From Methanomassiliicoccus sp. (GTDB lineage Archaea > Thermoplasmatota > Thermoplasmata > Methanomassiliicoccales > Methanomassiliicoccaceae): a stretch of 64,000 nt of DNA. The notes below the pieces were generated by a model. That model had not been told where the DNA came from, did no database searches, and worked only from the letters and a program-made list of their open reading frames with translations. The stretch spans positions 124,001 to 188,000 of the forward strand of contig JAWQJJ010000004.1 in the NCBI GenBank assembly GCA_033485155.1, given 5' to 3'. Made by a program: the position numbers and the translations under genes. Of this stretch, positions 26,160-37,425 are shown piece after piece; the first letter of the stretch is position 1; each line of letters starts with the position of its first letter.

Positions 26160-26951
26160 TCACTCCAGTTGCTTTAGTGCCTCGTCCACCTCGGCGTCGC
26201 GGAGCACGATGTCCGCCACCGCCTTGGTTATACCTGTTACATTGCGGTGCTGGAAGATGTTCCTTCCGATGCTCACCCCCATGCCCCCCGCCTCCAACGA
26301 GTCCTTTACCATCTGCAGAAGGTCCCGGTCGGAATCCATCTTCGGCCCTCCGGCGATGACCACGGGAATGATCGCTCCGCGGACGACCTCCCGGAAGGTG
26401 TCGATGTCCCCGGTGTAGGAAGTCTTGATGACGTCCGCTCCCAGCTCCATGCCGGCGCGAGCGCACTGCTTGATGAGATCCACGTCGTAACCGTTCTTGA
26501 TATCCTTGCCCCGGGGGTAGATCATGACCATGAGGGGCACGCCCCATTCGTTGCACTCTCTGGCGATCTGGCCAAAATCGCGCAGCATGTACGGCTCGGT
26601 GCTGGCTCCGATATTGACATGGATGGACACGGCGTCCGCTCCCATCTTGATCGCCTCCTCCACCGTGGTCACCAGGACCTTGGAGTTGGGATCCGGGGAC
26701 AGCGAAGTGGAAGCGGACAGGTGGAGGATGAGCCCGATGTCCCGGCCGAAGCAACGGTGGCCATAAGGCACCACGCCCTTGTGCATGACGACGGCGGTGG
26801 CCCCTCCCTGGGACACCTTGTCGATGGTGGCCTTCATGTCCACTAGCCCTTGGATCGGCCCCATGGAGATGCCATGGTCCACGGGCACGATCACTGCCCG
26901 GCCGGTATTCCTGTCTATGATCCGCTCCATGCGGATACTCTTACCTGACAT
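26160..26951 (-). CDS. 2-amino-3,7-dideoxy-D-threo-hept-6-ulosonate (ADH) synthase
   Basis: Class I aldolase-like TIM barrel (MJ0400 type) that condenses aspartate semialdehyde with a deoxy-ketohexose phosphate as the first step of the archaeal aromatic pathway. The 263 residues contain the [15 protein letters not shown] motif, the VMHKGV segment with a Lys, KTSYTGD (the likely Schiff-base Lys), VIAGGPKM and [16 protein letters not shown] 26951 is preceded by GCGAGGCG and lies about 35 bp from a strong TATA box; a TTG start at 26975 would precede the predicted transcription start. It is the first gene of the aro operon and a direct consumer of the asd product. Confidence 0.94.
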   Translation of the reverse strand: MSGKSIRMERIIDRNTGRAVIVPVDHGISMGPIQGLVDMKATIDKVSQGGATAVVMHKGVVPYGHRCFGRDIGLILHLSASTSLSPDPNSKVLVTTVEEAIKMGADAVSIHVNIGASTEPYMLRDFGQIARECNEWGVPLMVMIYPRGKDIKNGYDVDLIKQCARAGMELGADVIKTSYTGDIDTFREVVRGAIIPVVIAGGPKMDSDRDLLQMVKDSLEAGGMGVSIGRNIFQHRNVTGITKAVADIVLRDAEVDEALKQLE

Positions 26952-26965
26952 TGGTTCGCCTCGCT

Positions 26966-26984
26966 TGCTAGACAATATCTAGCA
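26966..26984. promoter_or_regulatory. Perfect palindrome, putative operator of the aro operon
   Basis: TGCTAGA and TCTAGCA form 7-bp arms around a 5-nt spacer (CAATA). The element begins 1 bp from the TATA box and covers the stretch down to the predicted transcription start near 26963. In archaea a protein bound here would block polymerase recruitment. I saw no second copy at the other promoters in the window. Confidence 0.55.
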
Positions 26985-26985
26985 T

Positions 26986-26992
26986 GTATATA
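26986..26992 (-). promoter_or_regulatory. TATA box of the aro operon
   Basis: The minus strand reads TATATAC inside GGTATATACATG, 35 to 41 bp before the ATG of ADH synthase. It is a close match to the archaeal TATA consensus and the best promoter in this intergenic region. Confidence 0.7.
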
Positions 26993-27139
26993 CCGTTTTC
27001 TTCTCCCGCTGCCGCCAGGCCAGGCCGCACACGGTACTGGAACGTGATATCCTCTTACGGTATCGGGGAGGTCGGCTGTTTCTGGCGCCCGATGTGCGAA
27101 GGATAACCCTTTTATCGCCATGGTCAATCCTCTGGTCAT

Positions 27140-27640
27140 ATGTGGTACTCCCTGTCGAAATATTTCGGCCGGTATCCGTCCCAGGGAAAGGTGGCCAAGC
27201 TGCTGATGACCAATGGCCTGCGGGTCAAGGAAGGTCGGGTCTACAGCGGCGACGTGGAGATCGGGGATGTGGCCATCGCCCGGGCGATCAACGTCGACCG
27301 GAGGATCGTCAGGGCCGCGGTGGAGACCATCGAGTCCGAGGAGGAGCTTCGCCAGGTGTTTTGCCTGCTTCAGCCGACGGCCATGCTTAAGGATGTGGCC
27401 CCGGTGATGGGTTGGAGCTGCATCGAGGTCATCCCCACCGACGCGCACGTCCCGGGCATAATCGCCGACGTGACCAGTGTGATCGCCGAGGCCGGCATCA
27501 GCGTAAGGCAGGCGTTGGTCGACGACCCCGAGCTGAGCGACGAGCCCAGGCTCTACGTCATCACTGGAAGCGAGGTGCCTCCGGAGATGATCCCCCGCAT
27601 CAAGGCCTGCCGGGGCGTGAAGAGCATTCTTCTGCATTGA
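27140..27640 (+). CDS. ACT-domain protein, predicted regulator of amino-acid metabolism (COG2150)
   Basis: A 166-residue protein: an N-terminal half with a winged-helix-like stretch (GRYPSQGKVAKLLMTNGLRVKEG, then VAIARAINVDRRIVRAAVETI) and a C-terminal ACT domain from about residue 95 (AHVPGIIADVTSVIAEAGISVRQALVDD). It matches COG2150, predicted regulators that sense amino acids. It is transcribed divergently from the aro operon, whose promoter carries a perfect palindrome, so it is the natural candidate for binding there; this is inference. A TTTTATC element at about 27110-27116 suggests a leaderless mRNA. Confidence 0.82.
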   Translation: MWYSLSKYFGRYPSQGKVAKLLMTNGLRVKEGRVYSGDVEIGDVAIARAINVDRRIVRAAVETIESEEELRQVFCLLQPTAMLKDVAPVMGWSCIEVIPTDAHVPGIIADVTSVIAEAGISVRQALVDDPELSDEPRLYVITGSEVPPEMIPRIKACRGVKSILLH

Positions 27641-27856
27641 GATTGGTCCGCTGGATGCCAAGACCTGAGACCTCAGCCATGGGGGTCCGTGGCCGTCTTG
27701 TCCATCTCCTTCGCTGGCACATTCATCCGATGGAGCACGGTCCCGGCCGGGGTAATAGATGCCTACAGCATGCTGTTCGCCGCGCTGATTCTTCGTCCTG
27801 AGGAGAGGAGTCAGAAGGAATTGCGGTGGCTCGAGAAGAGCAGTGGTGGGCAGTGA
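27641..27856 (+). pseudogene. Decayed N-terminal fragment of an EamA/DMT-type transporter
   Basis: The gap of about 320 bp between the ACT gene and carB holds no intact gene. In the frame starting at 27689 it encodes 55 residues, VAVLSISFAGTFIRWSTVPA followed by GVIDAYSMLFAALILRP, then a stop at 27856. This resembles the first two membrane segments of EamA-family transporters (the AVLAISFaaifvR ... pplviafyRmlfAalllLP pattern). The remaining eight segments are missing and no good start codon precedes it. From 27857 to 27962 I see nothing. Confidence 0.45.
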
Positions 27857-27962
27857 CGCTCATCCCGCCGTCAGAAGGGCCGACCCGGGCATGGCTGTCG
27901 AGAGGTCGAGGTGACGGCCGGGATCTCCCGGACCGCCGAATGGCGATCCTCCGTGCCACCGT

Positions 27963-31165
<3,203 letters not shown>

Positions 31166-31169
<4 letters not shown>

Positions 31170-32248
31170 CGCTTAGCCTCCAGCATCTTGACGTAGTCGT
31201 CGAATAGGAAGGTGGTGTCCTTGGGCCCGGCCGAGGCTTCGGGGTGATACTGCACCGAGAAGATAGGCAGCTCGCGGTGTCTCATCCCGTCCACCGTCCC
31301 GTCGTTGACGTTGAGTTGATCGACCTCCAGGCCGCTGCCCTCGATGGACAGCGGGTCGACCACATATCCGTGGTTCTGGGAGGTGATATACACCCGGCCG
31401 TTGTACTTCACTGGCTGGTTGACCCCCCGGTGGCCGAACTTCATCTTGTATGTTTGTCCACCGAAGGCCAGGGCCAGCAATTGATTGCCCATGCAGATGC
31501 CCATGATCGGCAGCTCCTCCTTCAGCTCCCTAATGGTCCGGATGGTCGTGTTCCTGAGATCGGGGTGACCAGGGTCCCCCGGCCCGTTGGATAGGAACAG
31601 CCCATCGATCTCCTCGTCCCTGAGCACCGAGGCCGGAGTATCGTAGGGCACCTGCACCACGCTGAACCGCTTGCGCAGCTCGCGGACGATGTTGGCCTTT
31701 ACTCCGCAGTCGATGAGGCCGATCTTCTTGGCCCCTTCCTTCTCGTAGCGGATTATCCTCTTGGTGCTCGCCTCGGCCACCAGGTTCGAGTCGGAAGGGT
31801 AAGGCATCCTCCTCACCTTTTCCAGCACCTCCTGGGGGTCCTCGTCGAAGGAGATCGCGCCCTTGAGCACGCCCTTCTCCCGGATGCCAATGATGAGCGA
31901 GCGGGTGTCCAGTTCGGCGATACCAGGGACACCGTTCCTCTCCAGGAAGTTACCCAAGCCCTCATGACCATACATGGCGGAAGGGGAGGAGCAAGCTTCC
32001 CTCACCACATACCCGGTCACCTGTACGGAGGGAGACTCCGAGAACTTGTCGTTGATACCGTAATTACCGATGATCGGATGGGACATGATAAGAATCTGGC
32101 CTTTGTAGGAAGGGTCGGTCAAGCTCTCTTGGTAACCGCACATGCCGGTGGTGAACACGACCTCGCCGTACACCGTCCTTTCAGAACCAAAGCCAGTGCC
32201 CTCAGCGATTGTCCCGTTTTCAAGGATGAGGTGGCACTGTTTTACCAT
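31166..32248 (-). CDS. carA: Carbamoyl-phosphate synthase, small subunit
   Basis: Glutaminase subunit of carbamoyl-phosphate synthase. The 360 residues contain the N-terminal CarA domain (GEVVFTTGMCGYQESLTDPSY, ARSLI-type ELDTRSLIIGIREKG) and a class I amidotransferase domain with SNGPGDPGHPD, the nucleophile Cys in GICMGNQLLALAFGG, and the catalytic His-Glu pair in VQYHPEAS. It also has the usual SQNHGYVVD. It is first in the carAB operon. The ATG at 32248 lies about 30 bp from CTTAAGTAC, a weak TATA candidate, so the mRNA may be leaderless. Confidence 0.97.
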
Positions 32249-32371
32249 CGAGATTTTGAAGAATAGGAGTGTTGTACTTAAGGTTTGGCATTTGCGGTTG
32301 GACAGAGCGAGCGCCGATATGTCGGCATCTGGACATATTCAAGAGCAGATTTCTCGCCCCATCGAACGTGG

Positions 32372-33013
32372 TCAGGGATGTGCTCCGTTCCCCTCGTCCG
32401 CAGTGCCGTCAGTGACTATCGCCGTCGACGGCAGACCCCATCGTCGGCCCTTCCACGCCGCCCACACCGTGCCGGCCAGGATGATCGTGAACCCGGCCAG
32501 CATCAATGTTTGGTAATTTGTTGAGTACAATCCCCGTGCTATCCAGGAGTTTTCGCCTCCATACATGCTATAGAATATCTGTGGCATGGCACCGAAGATC
32601 GCTCCGGCGAGCACAAGGGCGCTTCCAATGAGCATGAGCCCCCTGATCCCCTTGCCCGAAGAGCCAGGAACGTGAAGGCGGGGCCACGCACAAATAACGA
32701 TTCCCAGCATTCCCAATGGCACCCCGATGGCCAGACCGGGCCACTGGAATCCCTGGCCTGAGACTGGATAGCTTATAGGGAAGATGAAATGGTACATACC
32801 TTCGCCCATTCCCCACAAGCTCATCACCGTCAGGAGGATGTAATATGCTGTCGTCAGGATAAGCAAAGTCAACCCGATGGCCATGGTGAACCATCCCACG
32901 GCCCCCATCGTTTTGCCGAGCTTGGTCTCTTCGACAAGAGCTTTTCCGCACTGTCCGCAGTACTTGTTCGTCGGCGGGTTGTCCGCGCCGCAGCGAGAGC
33001 ACTTAATCTCCAA
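32372..33013 (-). CDS. Zinc-ribbon membrane protein, function unknown
   Basis: A 213-residue protein with an N-terminal zinc ribbon (CSRCG ... YCGQCG, residues 4 to 25) and four predicted membrane segments (around WFTMAIGLTLLILTT, the LAIGVPLGMLGIVI region, LMLIGSALVLAGAIFG, and LMLAGFTIILAGTVWA). I place the start at a TTG, 33013, because it begins right before the ribbon, GGGGA lies before it, and TATATAAT (minus strand, about 33037-33046) is about 28 bp upstream. The ORF continues upstream into the divergent pelA region but is not conserved in character. The family is not recognised. Confidence 0.65.
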   Translation of the reverse strand: MEIKCSRCGADNPPTNKYCGQCGKALVEETKLGKTMGAVGWFTMAIGLTLLILTTAYYILLTVMSLWGMGEGMYHFIFPISYPVSGQGFQWPGLAIGVPLGMLGIVICAWPRLHVPGSSGKGIRGLMLIGSALVLAGAIFGAMPQIFYSMYGGENSWIARGLYSTNYQTLMLAGFTIILAGTVWAAWKGRRWGLPSTAIVTDGTADEGNGAHP

Positions 33014-33097
33014 TTCCCCGAGAATAAGAATCGTCCTATAATTATATAGAATTCTGGGCAGGACAACTATTATAATCTGTGGTGCATGGTGAGGGCG

Positions 33098-34138
33098 ATG
33101 CGAGTCCTCCATCAAGATCGTCAGGCCGGGGAGATCAAAGTCCAGGTCGAGACGCTCGACGACCTGTGGCACCTCTACAACATCATCGTCCCCGGGGACA
33201 TCGTGATCTCCGTGACCTACCGCCGGGACGAGTCCAAGACTGACAAGCTGAGGGCGGAACGGGGGGAGAAGAAGCGCATGGTCCTGGGTATCCGGACGGA
33301 GGACATCGAGTTCCAGGAGTCGGAGAACCGCCTTCGGATCCATGGGGTCATCGTCGAGGGCCCCCAGGACGTAGGCTCGTACCACACCCTCAACCTGGGA
33401 GAGGCTGACGTGCTCACCATCCGCAAGGAGGTATGGAACCAGGCGGTGTTGGAGCGAGTCAAGAGGGCGGTGGACGATTCCCGCAAGCCCAAGATCCTAT
33501 TCGTCTCCCTGGAGAACGATGAGGCGGTCATCGCCCTCGCCCGCCAGTTCGGCATTCAAGAAGTCGCCCGCATCTACGCTCCCTCGTCAGGAAAAATGTA
33601 CGATCAGAAGGAGGACCGCAGCTTCTACGGGGACGTCATGGAGAAGGTGAGGCAATCTGCCGAACCCGGGGTGCCGCTGATCATCCTCGGCCCGGGCTTC
33701 GCCAAGGAGGCGCTGCTGTCATTGGGGAAGGAGAAAGAACCTGACCTGTTCAAAGAGGCGCACATCTATCACACTGGCCAGGCCGGTATGGCTGGCGTCC
33801 ACGAGCTCATGAAGGCCGGTCTGGGGACCGAGGCCGTCCAGGGCTCGAGAGCGGCGATGGAGACCAAGTTGGTGGAGGATGTCCTCACCGAGATAGCCAC
33901 GAGTGGGCCGGTGGCCTACGGGCCGGCGGAGGTGGAGCGGGCGGTGTCCATGGGGGCGGTGGAGACCCTGGTGATCCTGGACAGCATCGTTCGGCAGAAC
34001 CGCTGGGGGGGCCTCATGTCCGCGGTAGAGAACTCCCGGGGGAAGGTGGTGGTGATCAGCGAGCGCTTCGAGGCCGGGAAGAAGCTTGAATCGATCGGTG
34101 GGATCGCCGCGCTGCTGCGCTTCAAGCTACCAGGGTGA
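33098..34138 (+). CDS. pelA: mRNA surveillance protein pelota (Dom34)
   Basis: Archaeal release-factor-like protein that rescues stalled ribosomes, usually with aEF1A and ABCE1. The 346 residues follow the three-domain layout: an N-terminal Sm-like domain (MRVLHQD, then LDDLWHLYNIIVPGD), a central eRF1-2-like domain (ARIYAPSSG, with no GGQ motif, as expected), and a C-terminal eRF1-3-like domain (AVETLVILDSIVRQ). I chose ATG 33098 over 33086: TATTATAATC at 33069-33078 is centred about 26 bp before it, and it gives the family N-terminus. Confidence 0.95.
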   Translation: MRVLHQDRQAGEIKVQVETLDDLWHLYNIIVPGDIVISVTYRRDESKTDKLRAERGEKKRMVLGIRTEDIEFQESENRLRIHGVIVEGPQDVGSYHTLNLGEADVLTIRKEVWNQAVLERVKRAVDDSRKPKILFVSLENDEAVIALARQFGIQEVARIYAPSSGKMYDQKEDRSFYGDVMEKVRQSAEPGVPLIILGPGFAKEALLSLGKEKEPDLFKEAHIYHTGQAGMAGVHELMKAGLGTEAVQGSRAAMETKLVEDVLTEIATSGPVAYGPAEVERAVSMGAVETLVILDSIVRQNRWGGLMSAVENSRGKVVVISERFEAGKKLESIGGIAALLRFKLPG

Positions 34139-34220
34139 CCAGATAGTCGCAAGAGCGAGTTCGCGATTCGCATCCGAATCCCAAGCGGCCTGTGGCCATG
34201 ACCTGTTGGCGAAAAAGTTA

Positions 34221-34228
34221 TTTATATA
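34221..34228 (+). promoter_or_regulatory. Strong TATA box upstream of the structured leader
   Basis: TTTATATA is a near-consensus archaeal TATA box, predicting transcription start near 34250. That is about 200 nt before the homocitrate synthase ATG, an unusually long leader for this genome. A second, weaker element (GATAAATA, 34357-34364) could give a short mRNA starting near 34387. Confidence 0.65.
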
Positions 34229-34250
34229 GCTATTATTAGGAGAGCGTCCG

Positions 34251-34371
34251 GACCCAGGCCCGACAATCAGGTGGGGGCGCCCATATAGTTAGACGAATGA
34301 GCTTGTTTCCAAGGGAACAATGTACATGGGCGGTTGTCGTCCGCACCAACGATTCAGATAAATACCGGGTC
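34251..34371 (+). ncRNA. Candidate structured RNA (5' leader or small RNA)
   Basis: The gap of about 310 bp between pelA and the homocitrate synthase contains nested helices. Helix A: CGACAAT (34261-34267) with GTTGTCG (34333-34339), one G-U. Helix B: CGCCCAT (34278-34284) with ATGGGCG (34326-34332), perfect and stacked directly on A on the 3' side. Helix C: TTGTTTCC (34303-34310) with GGGAACAA (34313-34320), one G-U and a tight loop. GACCC (34251-34255) can also pair with GGGTC (34367-34371). I do not recognise a known RNA family. It starts just after the predicted transcription start, so it is either a regulatory leader or a separate small RNA. Confidence 0.45.
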
Positions 34372-34447
34372 AGGGCTCGCAGCGATACCCTTGCGCGTGC
34401 GTGGCCTAAATGGGCGGGCAGGGAACGACAGGCAGGAAAGTGAACGT

Positions 34448-35638
34448 ATGATGAAGGACAAGCAGGAGGTCTTGGCAAAGCTGGCGAAGAGCAAGCTCAT
34501 CGTCTGCGACACCACCCTCAGGGACGGTGAGCAGGCGGCGGGGATAGTCTTCGCCAACCTGGAGAAGGTTCGCATCGCCAAGTTGCTGGACGAGATCGGT
34601 GTCCAGCAAATCGAGGCGGGGATCCCGGCGATGGGCGGCGACGAGAAGGCCGCCATCAAGCGCATAGCCCACCTGGGACTGAACGCCTCCATACTGGGAT
34701 GGAATCGGGCTTCCAAGGAGGACATCTCCAACAGCATCGACTGTGATGTCGACTCCGTTGCCATTTCCATGTCCTCATCGGACATCCACATCGAGCACAA
34801 GCTCATGAAATCCCGCGAATGGGTACTGGAGCGCATCGTCGAGTCGGTGGAATATGCCAAGGCCCACGGCCTATACATATCAGTCAACGCCGAGGACGCC
34901 TCCCGTGCCGATCCCGACTTCATGTTGCAGTTCGCCAAGTCGGCCAAGGATGCCGGGGCGGACCGGGTCAGGTACTGCGACACCCTGGGCATCATGACTC
35001 CTTCGGGGATGTACGATGCCATCAAGCGCATCATCGATAACGTTCATATCCCGATAGAGATGCACACCCACAACGATTTCGGCATGGCCACCGCCAACGC
35101 CATCGCCGGGGTGCAGGCCGGGGCAACCTTCCTCAGCACCACGGTGATGGGGATCGGGGAACGCACCGGGAACTCCCCGCTGGAGGAGGTCGTCATGGCC
35201 TCCAAGCATCTGCTGAACATCGACACCGGCATCGACACCAAGCGGCTGCGGGAGATCGCCGAGTACGTGGCCAGGGCGAGCAGCAGGGAGATCCCGGCGT
35301 GGAAGCCCATCGTGGGGCAGAACTGCTTCGCTCACGAGGCCGGCATTCACACCGATGGTGTCATGAAGTTCCTCTCCAACTACGAACCGTACTCTCCCGA
35401 GGAGGTGGGCATGTCCCGCAAGATCATCGTCGGTAAGCACTCCGGGAGGAGCACCATAAAGCAGATACTGGCAGCGAGGGGCATCGAGCTCGACGACGCC
35501 TCGGCCGCCGCGATCCTGGAGATCGTGAGGGCCACCTCGGTCTCGCTCAAGCGCTCGCTATCCGAGAACGAGCTGCTGTACATATACCAGGATTACCGGG
35601 AGGGGGCGAGCCCGACTCCCATGAACAAGGTGAACTAA
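34448..35638 (+). CDS. Homocitrate synthase family protein, NifV-type
   Basis: A 396-residue DRE-TIM metallolyase that condenses acetyl-CoA with a 2-oxo acid. It shows the signature DTTLRDGEQAAG, the conserved HTHNDFGMATANAIAG metal-binding stretch, and FAHEAGIHTDGVMK. Overall it resembles NifV homocitrate synthase (RIAKLLDEIGVQQIEAGIPAMG) more than LeuA; it has no LeuA-type regulatory domain. No nif gene is nearby, and the next two genes are the large and small subunits of an aconitase-family dehydratase. A homocitrate to homoaconitate route (coenzyme B in methanogens, or the aminoadipate lysine pathway) is therefore more likely than nitrogenase cofactor. Tandem ATGs occur at 34448 and 34451. 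Confidence 0.87.
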   Translation: MMKDKQEVLAKLAKSKLIVCDTTLRDGEQAAGIVFANLEKVRIAKLLDEIGVQQIEAGIPAMGGDEKAAIKRIAHLGLNASILGWNRASKEDISNSIDCDVDSVAISMSSSDIHIEHKLMKSREWVLERIVESVEYAKAHGLYISVNAEDASRADPDFMLQFAKSAKDAGADRVRYCDTLGIMTPSGMYDAIKRIIDNVHIPIEMHTHNDFGMATANAIAGVQAGATFLSTTVMGIGERTGNSPLEEVVMASKHLLNIDTGIDTKRLREIAEYVARASSREIPAWKPIVGQNCFAHEAGIHTDGVMKFLSNYEPYSPEEVGMSRKIIVGKHSGRSTIKQILAARGIELDDASAAAILEIVRATSVSLKRSLSENELLYIYQDYREGASPTPMNKVN

Positions 35639-35639
35639 G

Positions 35640-36893
35640 ATGGGTACTATTTCCGAGAAGATACTATCAGCGCATGCTGGAAAGGAGGTCCACGCCGGTG
35701 ATATCTGCATCGTCCCGGTGGACTTCATGATGTCCCAGGATGGGACCACTGGTCTGACGATCAAGGCGTTCAAGCAGATGGAGGCGGAGCGTATCGCCAA
35801 CCCCAAGAAGTACGCCATCGTGATCGATCACAACTCGCCGTCGCCCATGGAGTCCGTCTCCAACATCCACAAGGAGATGCGGGACTTCGCCGAGAAGCAG
35901 GGCTCCCTGATCTACGACGTCGGGGAGGGCGTATGCCACCAGTTGCTCCCCGAGCACGGCCATGTGCTTCCAGGAAACGTCGTCATCGGCGGCGATTCGC
36001 ACACCTGCACCTACGGTGCGTTGAACGTCTTCGCCACTGGCGTGGGGTCCACGGACCTCGCCGCGGCTCTGGTCACCGGGCACATCTGGTTCCGGGTGCC
36101 CAACACGATCAAGTTCGTGTACGACGGCACCCTGCCGGCGGGCACCTACTCCAAGGACGTCATCCTTCACATGTGCAAGACCCTGACCGCCCGCGGAGCG
36201 ACCTACAAGGCACTGGAGATCTACGGTTCGGTCATCGACGCCATGTCCGTGGACGCCAGGATGACCATCTCCAACATGGTCGTTGAGGTTGGCGCCAAGG
36301 TCGGCCTCATGGCCTGCGACGGCCGCGTCCGTGACTACGTCCGGCAGAGGACCAACGCCCCCTTCAAGGGCGTGGAGGCCTCCGGTTCAGCCATCTACGA
36401 CCGGGTCGTCAGGGAGGACCTCTCCGACCTACCACCCCAGATCGCCAAGCCCCACCAGGTCGACAACGTCGTCGACGTCGACCAGGTCGCCGGCACCGAA
36501 CTGGATCAGGTGTTCATCGGTACCTGCACCAACGGCCGGTTGGAAGACCTGAAGATCGCGTCGGAGATCCTGGCGGGGAAGAAGATCGCCCGCAATCTCC
36601 GCCTCATCGTCGCCCCCTCCTCCAGGAACGTCCTGTTGGACGCCATGCGTGAGGGCTACATCGACCGCCTGGTGCGTGCCGGCGCCACCGTCATCGCCCC
36701 GTCCTGCGGGCCCTGCGTGGGCACCTGCAACGGCGTCCCCTCCAACGAAGAGGTCGTGCTCTCGACCGCCAACCGCAACTTCAAGGGCCGCATGGGCAAC
36801 ACCAAGGCCGAGATCTACCTGAGCAGCCCGGCCACTGCGGCCTATTCCGCCATGCTGGGCCACATCGCCGACGTCAGGGAGGTGCAGAAATGA
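35640..36893 (+). CDS. Aconitase-family hydro-lyase, large subunit (homoaconitase / isopropylmalate isomerase)
   Basis: A 417-residue catalytic subunit that binds a [4Fe-4S] cluster. The three cluster ligands are in CTNGRLEDL (Cys near residue 298) and APSCGPCVGTCNG (two Cys near 358 and 361). GDSHTCTYGALNVFATGVGSTDLA is the other family signature. The subfamily covers homoaconitase (AksD/HacA) and isopropylmalate isomerase (LeuC), which cannot be separated reliably by eye; the upstream NifV-type synthase favours homoaconitase. It starts 1 bp after the synthase stop and overlaps the small subunit by 4 bp. Confidence 0.9.
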   Translation: MGTISEKILSAHAGKEVHAGDICIVPVDFMMSQDGTTGLTIKAFKQMEAERIANPKKYAIVIDHNSPSPMESVSNIHKEMRDFAEKQGSLIYDVGEGVCHQLLPEHGHVLPGNVVIGGDSHTCTYGALNVFATGVGSTDLAAALVTGHIWFRVPNTIKFVYDGTLPAGTYSKDVILHMCKTLTARGATYKALEIYGSVIDAMSVDARMTISNMVVEVGAKVGLMACDGRVRDYVRQRTNAPFKGVEASGSAIYDRVVREDLSDLPPQIAKPHQVDNVVDVDQVAGTELDQVFIGTCTNGRLEDLKIASEILAGKKIARNLRLIVAPSSRNVLLDAMREGYIDRLVRAGATVIAPSCGPCVGTCNGVPSNEEVVLSTANRNFKGRMGNTKAEIYLSSPATAAYSAMLGHIADVREVQK

Positions 36894-37399
36894 CCAAGAT
36901 GAGCGGGAAGGCCCATACCTTCGGGGACAACCTCAACACCGATTACGTCATATCGGGCAAGTACAAGTTCAAGACCCTGGATATGAACGAGCTGGCCAAG
37001 CACGTCATGGAGGACATCCGGCCAGGGTTCTATGATGAGATCGAGAAGGGCGACTTCGTGGTGGCGGGGGAGAACCTCGGCGCCGGGTCCTCGCGCGAGC
37101 AGGCGCCCCTGGTGCTCAAGGCCGCCGGCATCGGCGCGGTGGTGGCGAAGTCATTCGCCCGCATATTCTACCGCAACTGCATAAACGTCGGTTTGCCGGT
37201 GGTCGAGGTGGACACCTCCCAGATCGAGGAGGGGGACGTCCTTGAGGTCGACATCGCCGCCGGAATGGTGAAGAACGTCACCAAGGGCATCATGCTGGAA
37301 GCGAAGCCCCTTCCGCCGGTTATGATGAAGATCCTATCCGACGGCGGTCTGGCGGAGCATCTCAAGAAGCACAACGGCTTCGCTCTTGACGAAGAGTAA
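36890..37399 (+). CDS. Aconitase-family hydro-lyase, small subunit
   Basis: A 169-residue swivel-domain partner of the preceding large subunit. Motifs are FGDNLNTDYVISGKY, AGENLGAGSSREQAP and KSFARIFYRNCINVGLPVVE. In methanogens the loop after the second strand helps set substrate choice (YLRT in homoaconitase, a hydrophobic version in isopropylmalate isomerase). Here it reads KYKFKTLD and is one residue longer, so neither rule applies cleanly. Last gene of the operon. Confidence 0.9.
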   Translation: MTKMSGKAHTFGDNLNTDYVISGKYKFKTLDMNELAKHVMEDIRPGFYDEIEKGDFVVAGENLGAGSSREQAPLVLKAAGIGAVVAKSFARIFYRNCINVGLPVVEVDTSQIEEGDVLEVDIAAGMVKNVTKGIMLEAKPLPPVMMKILSDGGLAEHLKKHNGFALDEE

Positions 37400-37425
37400 G
37401 CCGCGCCAAACCCCTTCCTGCTTTT

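Noticed and set aside
27723-27959. 78-codon minus-strand ORF downstream of carB
   Set aside because: Arg/Ser/Pro-rich with no ribosome site and no motif; it overlaps the better supported transporter remnant on the other strand.
34251-34371. Structured region as an H/ACA guide RNA, SRP RNA or RNase P RNA
   Set aside because: There is no two-sided pseudouridylation pocket with a 3' ACA, no SRP Alu or S-domain motifs and no RNase P core sequences.
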